A stretch of DNA of 64,000 nucleotides from Paenibacillus wynnii (GTDB lineage: Bacteria; Bacillota; Bacilli; Paenibacillales; Paenibacillaceae), in assembly GCF_030812855.1 (NCBI RefSeq), contig NZ_JAUSTK010000021.1, forward strand, positions 24,492 to 88,491, read 5' to 3'. Under the pieces are notes generated by a model. That model made no database searches and had not been told where the DNA came from. It saw only the letters and a program-made list of their open reading frames with translations. Below are positions 62,430 to 64,000 of the stretch, piece by piece; position 1 is the first letter of the stretch, and every line of letters begins with the position of its first letter. The translations under genes and the position numbers were made by a program.

Positions 62430-63836
62430 CTATAGTATTTTGGTGTCCAGCACTTCTTCCATTTTCTTTAGCTTTCTATAAATAACCGATCTGTCCACAC
62501 TTAATTTCTTGGCCGCTTCTGTACCGTTTCCATAACAATCTTTCAGAACTTTTTTAATGTAACGGCCCTCTACTACTGCAGTGAAGTCTTTTAGAGTAGA
62601 GAGCTGATGGGCATTCTTTTCTATGAAGTGATCGATTGAAAACCAATCCGTAACATTATCCTCTTCCTGTTGATGGATTCCCATTTGTTCCGTAACCACA
62701 AGTCTTTCGATATAATTCCTTAACTCTCGCGCATTCCCATGCCAAGGTTGACTTAACATCTTATGGAACTCATCTGCACTCAAGACATATTTCTTACCAT
62801 ACATTTGATTGAAGCTGGCTATAAAATTAGAGATTAATCCTACAAGGTCTAATTTCCGGTTGCGAAGCGGAGGAATATGAATAGGGATCACATTAATCCG
62901 ATAATATAAATCTTCGCGGAATAGTCCTTTCTTTACCAGACTCCATAGATCCCGATTAGTAGCTGATATTACACGGCAATTGATAGGTACATTACTGATT
63001 CCGCCTACTCTTCTCACTTCATTGTTCTCAATAACCCGCAATAGTTTGGCTTGCATTTCGAGAGGCATTTCGGCGATTTCATCCAGAAATAAAACCCCGT
63101 CATTAGCAATTTCAATCAGGCCCTTCTTCTCTTCCACCTGGCCTGCTATGACTCCTTTTTCGTATCCAAATAATTCATATTCAAATACAGCCGGAGGAAT
63201 AGCTGCGCAGTTAATTGCAATGAAAGGACCTTTCCACTTTTCACTCTTTAAATGAATGTATTTCGCTATAACCTCTTTACCCGTTCCGGATTCACCATAG
63301 ATTAACACTTTACTGTCGTAGGATGCTATTTGGTTGCAGACTTTAATAATTTGTTTCATCGCCAAGCTTTCGGCTACAATACCTTTCCCTTTCCCCGCTG
63401 CAGCTTCTTCTAATTGCTTGCTGATTTGTCGGGTTACAGGTGCATTAGCTTCATAATAGGTGTGTTCCTTTTTGAATTCATTTGAAGTGGTGACTACAAG
63501 CTGCACCTCTCCATCCTTGTCCAGAATAGGAATAGCTGTCGAAAAAATATGAAACCCTCTTGACGTATTTACATTCTTAGATACTTTTTGTTTGCTTTGA
63601 ATGGCTTCCATCGTTATGGAATGACTATAATAGCCTGCCTTCACCAAATCTTGGACGTTCGCTTTTAGCAGTTCTTCTAATTGGACTCCGATGGTTAAAG
63701 CCGTAAATTCATTGGATATTAATATATTTCCGTTTTGGTCGGTGACAAATAAAGTAGAAGGCAATTCTTCAATAATTTCATCTATCGTACGTTTGCCTGT
63801 TTTTTTAATTTTTTTAGTCAAATTTATCAGTCCCAT
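62430..63836 (-). CDS. PAS-AAA+ enhancer-binding-type regulator with degenerate GAFTGA
   Basis: 468 residues from the ATG at 63836. A PAS domain (about 18-120) is followed by an AAA+ domain with Walker A GESGTGKE (181-188) and Walker B GVLFLDEIAEMP. A Fis-type helix-turn-helix ends it (GNGTEAAKKLSVDRSVIYRK). The sigma-54 contact loop, normally GAFTGA, is GVIAGQ (228-233). It may therefore not activate sigma-54 in the usual way. The ATG has no ribosome site: an IS605-type right end lies 10 bases upstream, and a longer frame to 63932 would read through IS DNA. The native start or promoter is probably lost. Confidence 0.85.
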   Translation of the reverse strand: MGLINLTKKIKKTGKRTIDEIIEELPSTLFVTDQNGNILISNEFTALTIGVQLEELLKANVQDLVKAGYYSHSITMEAIQSKQKVSKNVNTSRGFHIFSTAIPILDKDGEVQLVVTTSNEFKKEHTYYEANAPVTRQISKQLEEAAAGKGKGIVAESLAMKQIIKVCNQIASYDSKVLIYGESGTGKEVIAKYIHLKSEKWKGPFIAINCAAIPPAVFEYELFGYEKGVIAGQVEEKKGLIEIANDGVLFLDEIAEMPLEMQAKLLRVIENNEVRRVGGISNVPINCRVISATNRDLWSLVKKGLFREDLYYRINVIPIHIPPLRNRKLDLVGLISNFIASFNQMYGKKYVLSADEFHKMLSQPWHGNARELRNYIERLVVTEQMGIHQQEEDNVTDWFSIDHFIEKNAHQLSTLKDFTAVVEGRYIKKVLKDCYGNGTEAAKKLSVDRSVIYRKLKKMEEVLDTKIL

Positions 63837-63845
63837 ACAGTTGTA

Positions 63846-64000
63846 GTGAACTACCCTCCACTTAAACCAAAGGTTTTGAAGTGGGGGCTTCGAAAGAAAA
63901 AACTTTTTCTCTTTTATTGCTGATTCATCCACAGAGCCAACGCCCCATGTCCTCAGCCTTGAATTTGCGGTGTCCCTACCGCTATATATTTTGTTGTTAC
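63846..64000 (-). mobile_element. Right end of a second IS200/IS605-type element (partial)
   Basis: GTTCAC tip at 63846-63851 (- strand) followed inward by a CCACTTAAACC / GGTTTTGAAGTGG hairpin, matching the tip and first hairpin at 30159-30205. Further inward lies a CGGT / ACCG hairpin near 63970-63983, as in guide-RNA regions. The transposon genes would lie beyond base 64000 on the - strand. Confidence 0.6.

Overview
The window (64 kb) looks like chromosome of a spore-forming, Gram-positive Bacillales bacterium, most probably Paenibacillus or a close relative. This is inferred from gene families and not from any marker gene: a GH43 enzyme with the CBM6 plus CBM36-like layout known from Paenibacillus polymyxa, S-layer-homology and LCP wall proteins, YjcZ-like and Sm-like spore-type small genes, thioredoxin-type ArsC, strong AGGAGG ribosome sites, and a modest G+C content. 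No rRNA, tRNA or CRISPR array was seen.

Layout. (1) 1-7.2 kb: the 3' end of a nonribosomal peptide synthetase cluster on the + strand. It holds the terminal NRPS (A end-PCP-C-PCP-TE), a nitrilase-type amidase, a type II thioesterase and two MFS exporters, closed by a strong terminator. (2) 7.4-16.4 kb: a gene graveyard. A RES-domain protein, a lipoprotein and an LCP protein lie among frameshifted or truncated relics (tyrosine recombinase, ParB-like protein, SLH protein, IS110 transposase, an NRPS adenylation fragment) and orphan insertion-sequence ends. (3) 16.4-25.2 kb, - strand: an accessory/defence island. It has a DUF5677-like gene with a membrane partner, a SIR2-HerA pair (a known anti-phage architecture), a Tn554-like tyrosine recombinase with a TnpC-like partner, and an IS256-family element whose end cuts the recombinase. 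(4) 25.2-31.5 kb: a small secreted protein, a CoiA-like protein lacking a start codon, CoA-disulfide reductase-rhodanese, oxidoreductase relics, and an orphan IS605-type tnpB with its guide-RNA end.

(5) 31.8-44.3 kb, - strand: a large arsenic and phosphate island. It carries arsR, acr3, arsC, arsD, arsA, a HesB-like protein and a tyrosine phosphatase. Next come a second arsR, a pstS-pstC-pstA-pstB phosphate importer followed by a second arsC, and an atypical response regulator. The last block is arsR, an ArsP-like permease and a small thioredoxin. Together these reduce arsenate, expel arsenite (and possibly organoarsenicals), and favour phosphate uptake over arsenate. (6) 44.4-49.3 kb: a xylan locus with an intact GH43 enzyme and a wrecked GH10 xylanase, then a mostly empty stretch. 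(7) 49.6-52.5 kb: spore-type small genes and a divergent MerR-regulator/alcohol dehydrogenase pair with a textbook MerR promoter. (8) 52.7-59.8 kb, - strand: an iron-uptake locus (FTR1, P19, DUF2318 membrane protein, two FtsX-type permeases, ABC ATPase, Fur-family regulator) behind a Fur box, equivalent to the FetMP/P19 systems. (9) 60-64 kb: dehydrogenase and GDSL relics, an intact serine hydrolase, and a bacterial enhancer-binding protein with a degenerate GAFTGA loop whose upstream DNA is the right end of another IS605-type element.
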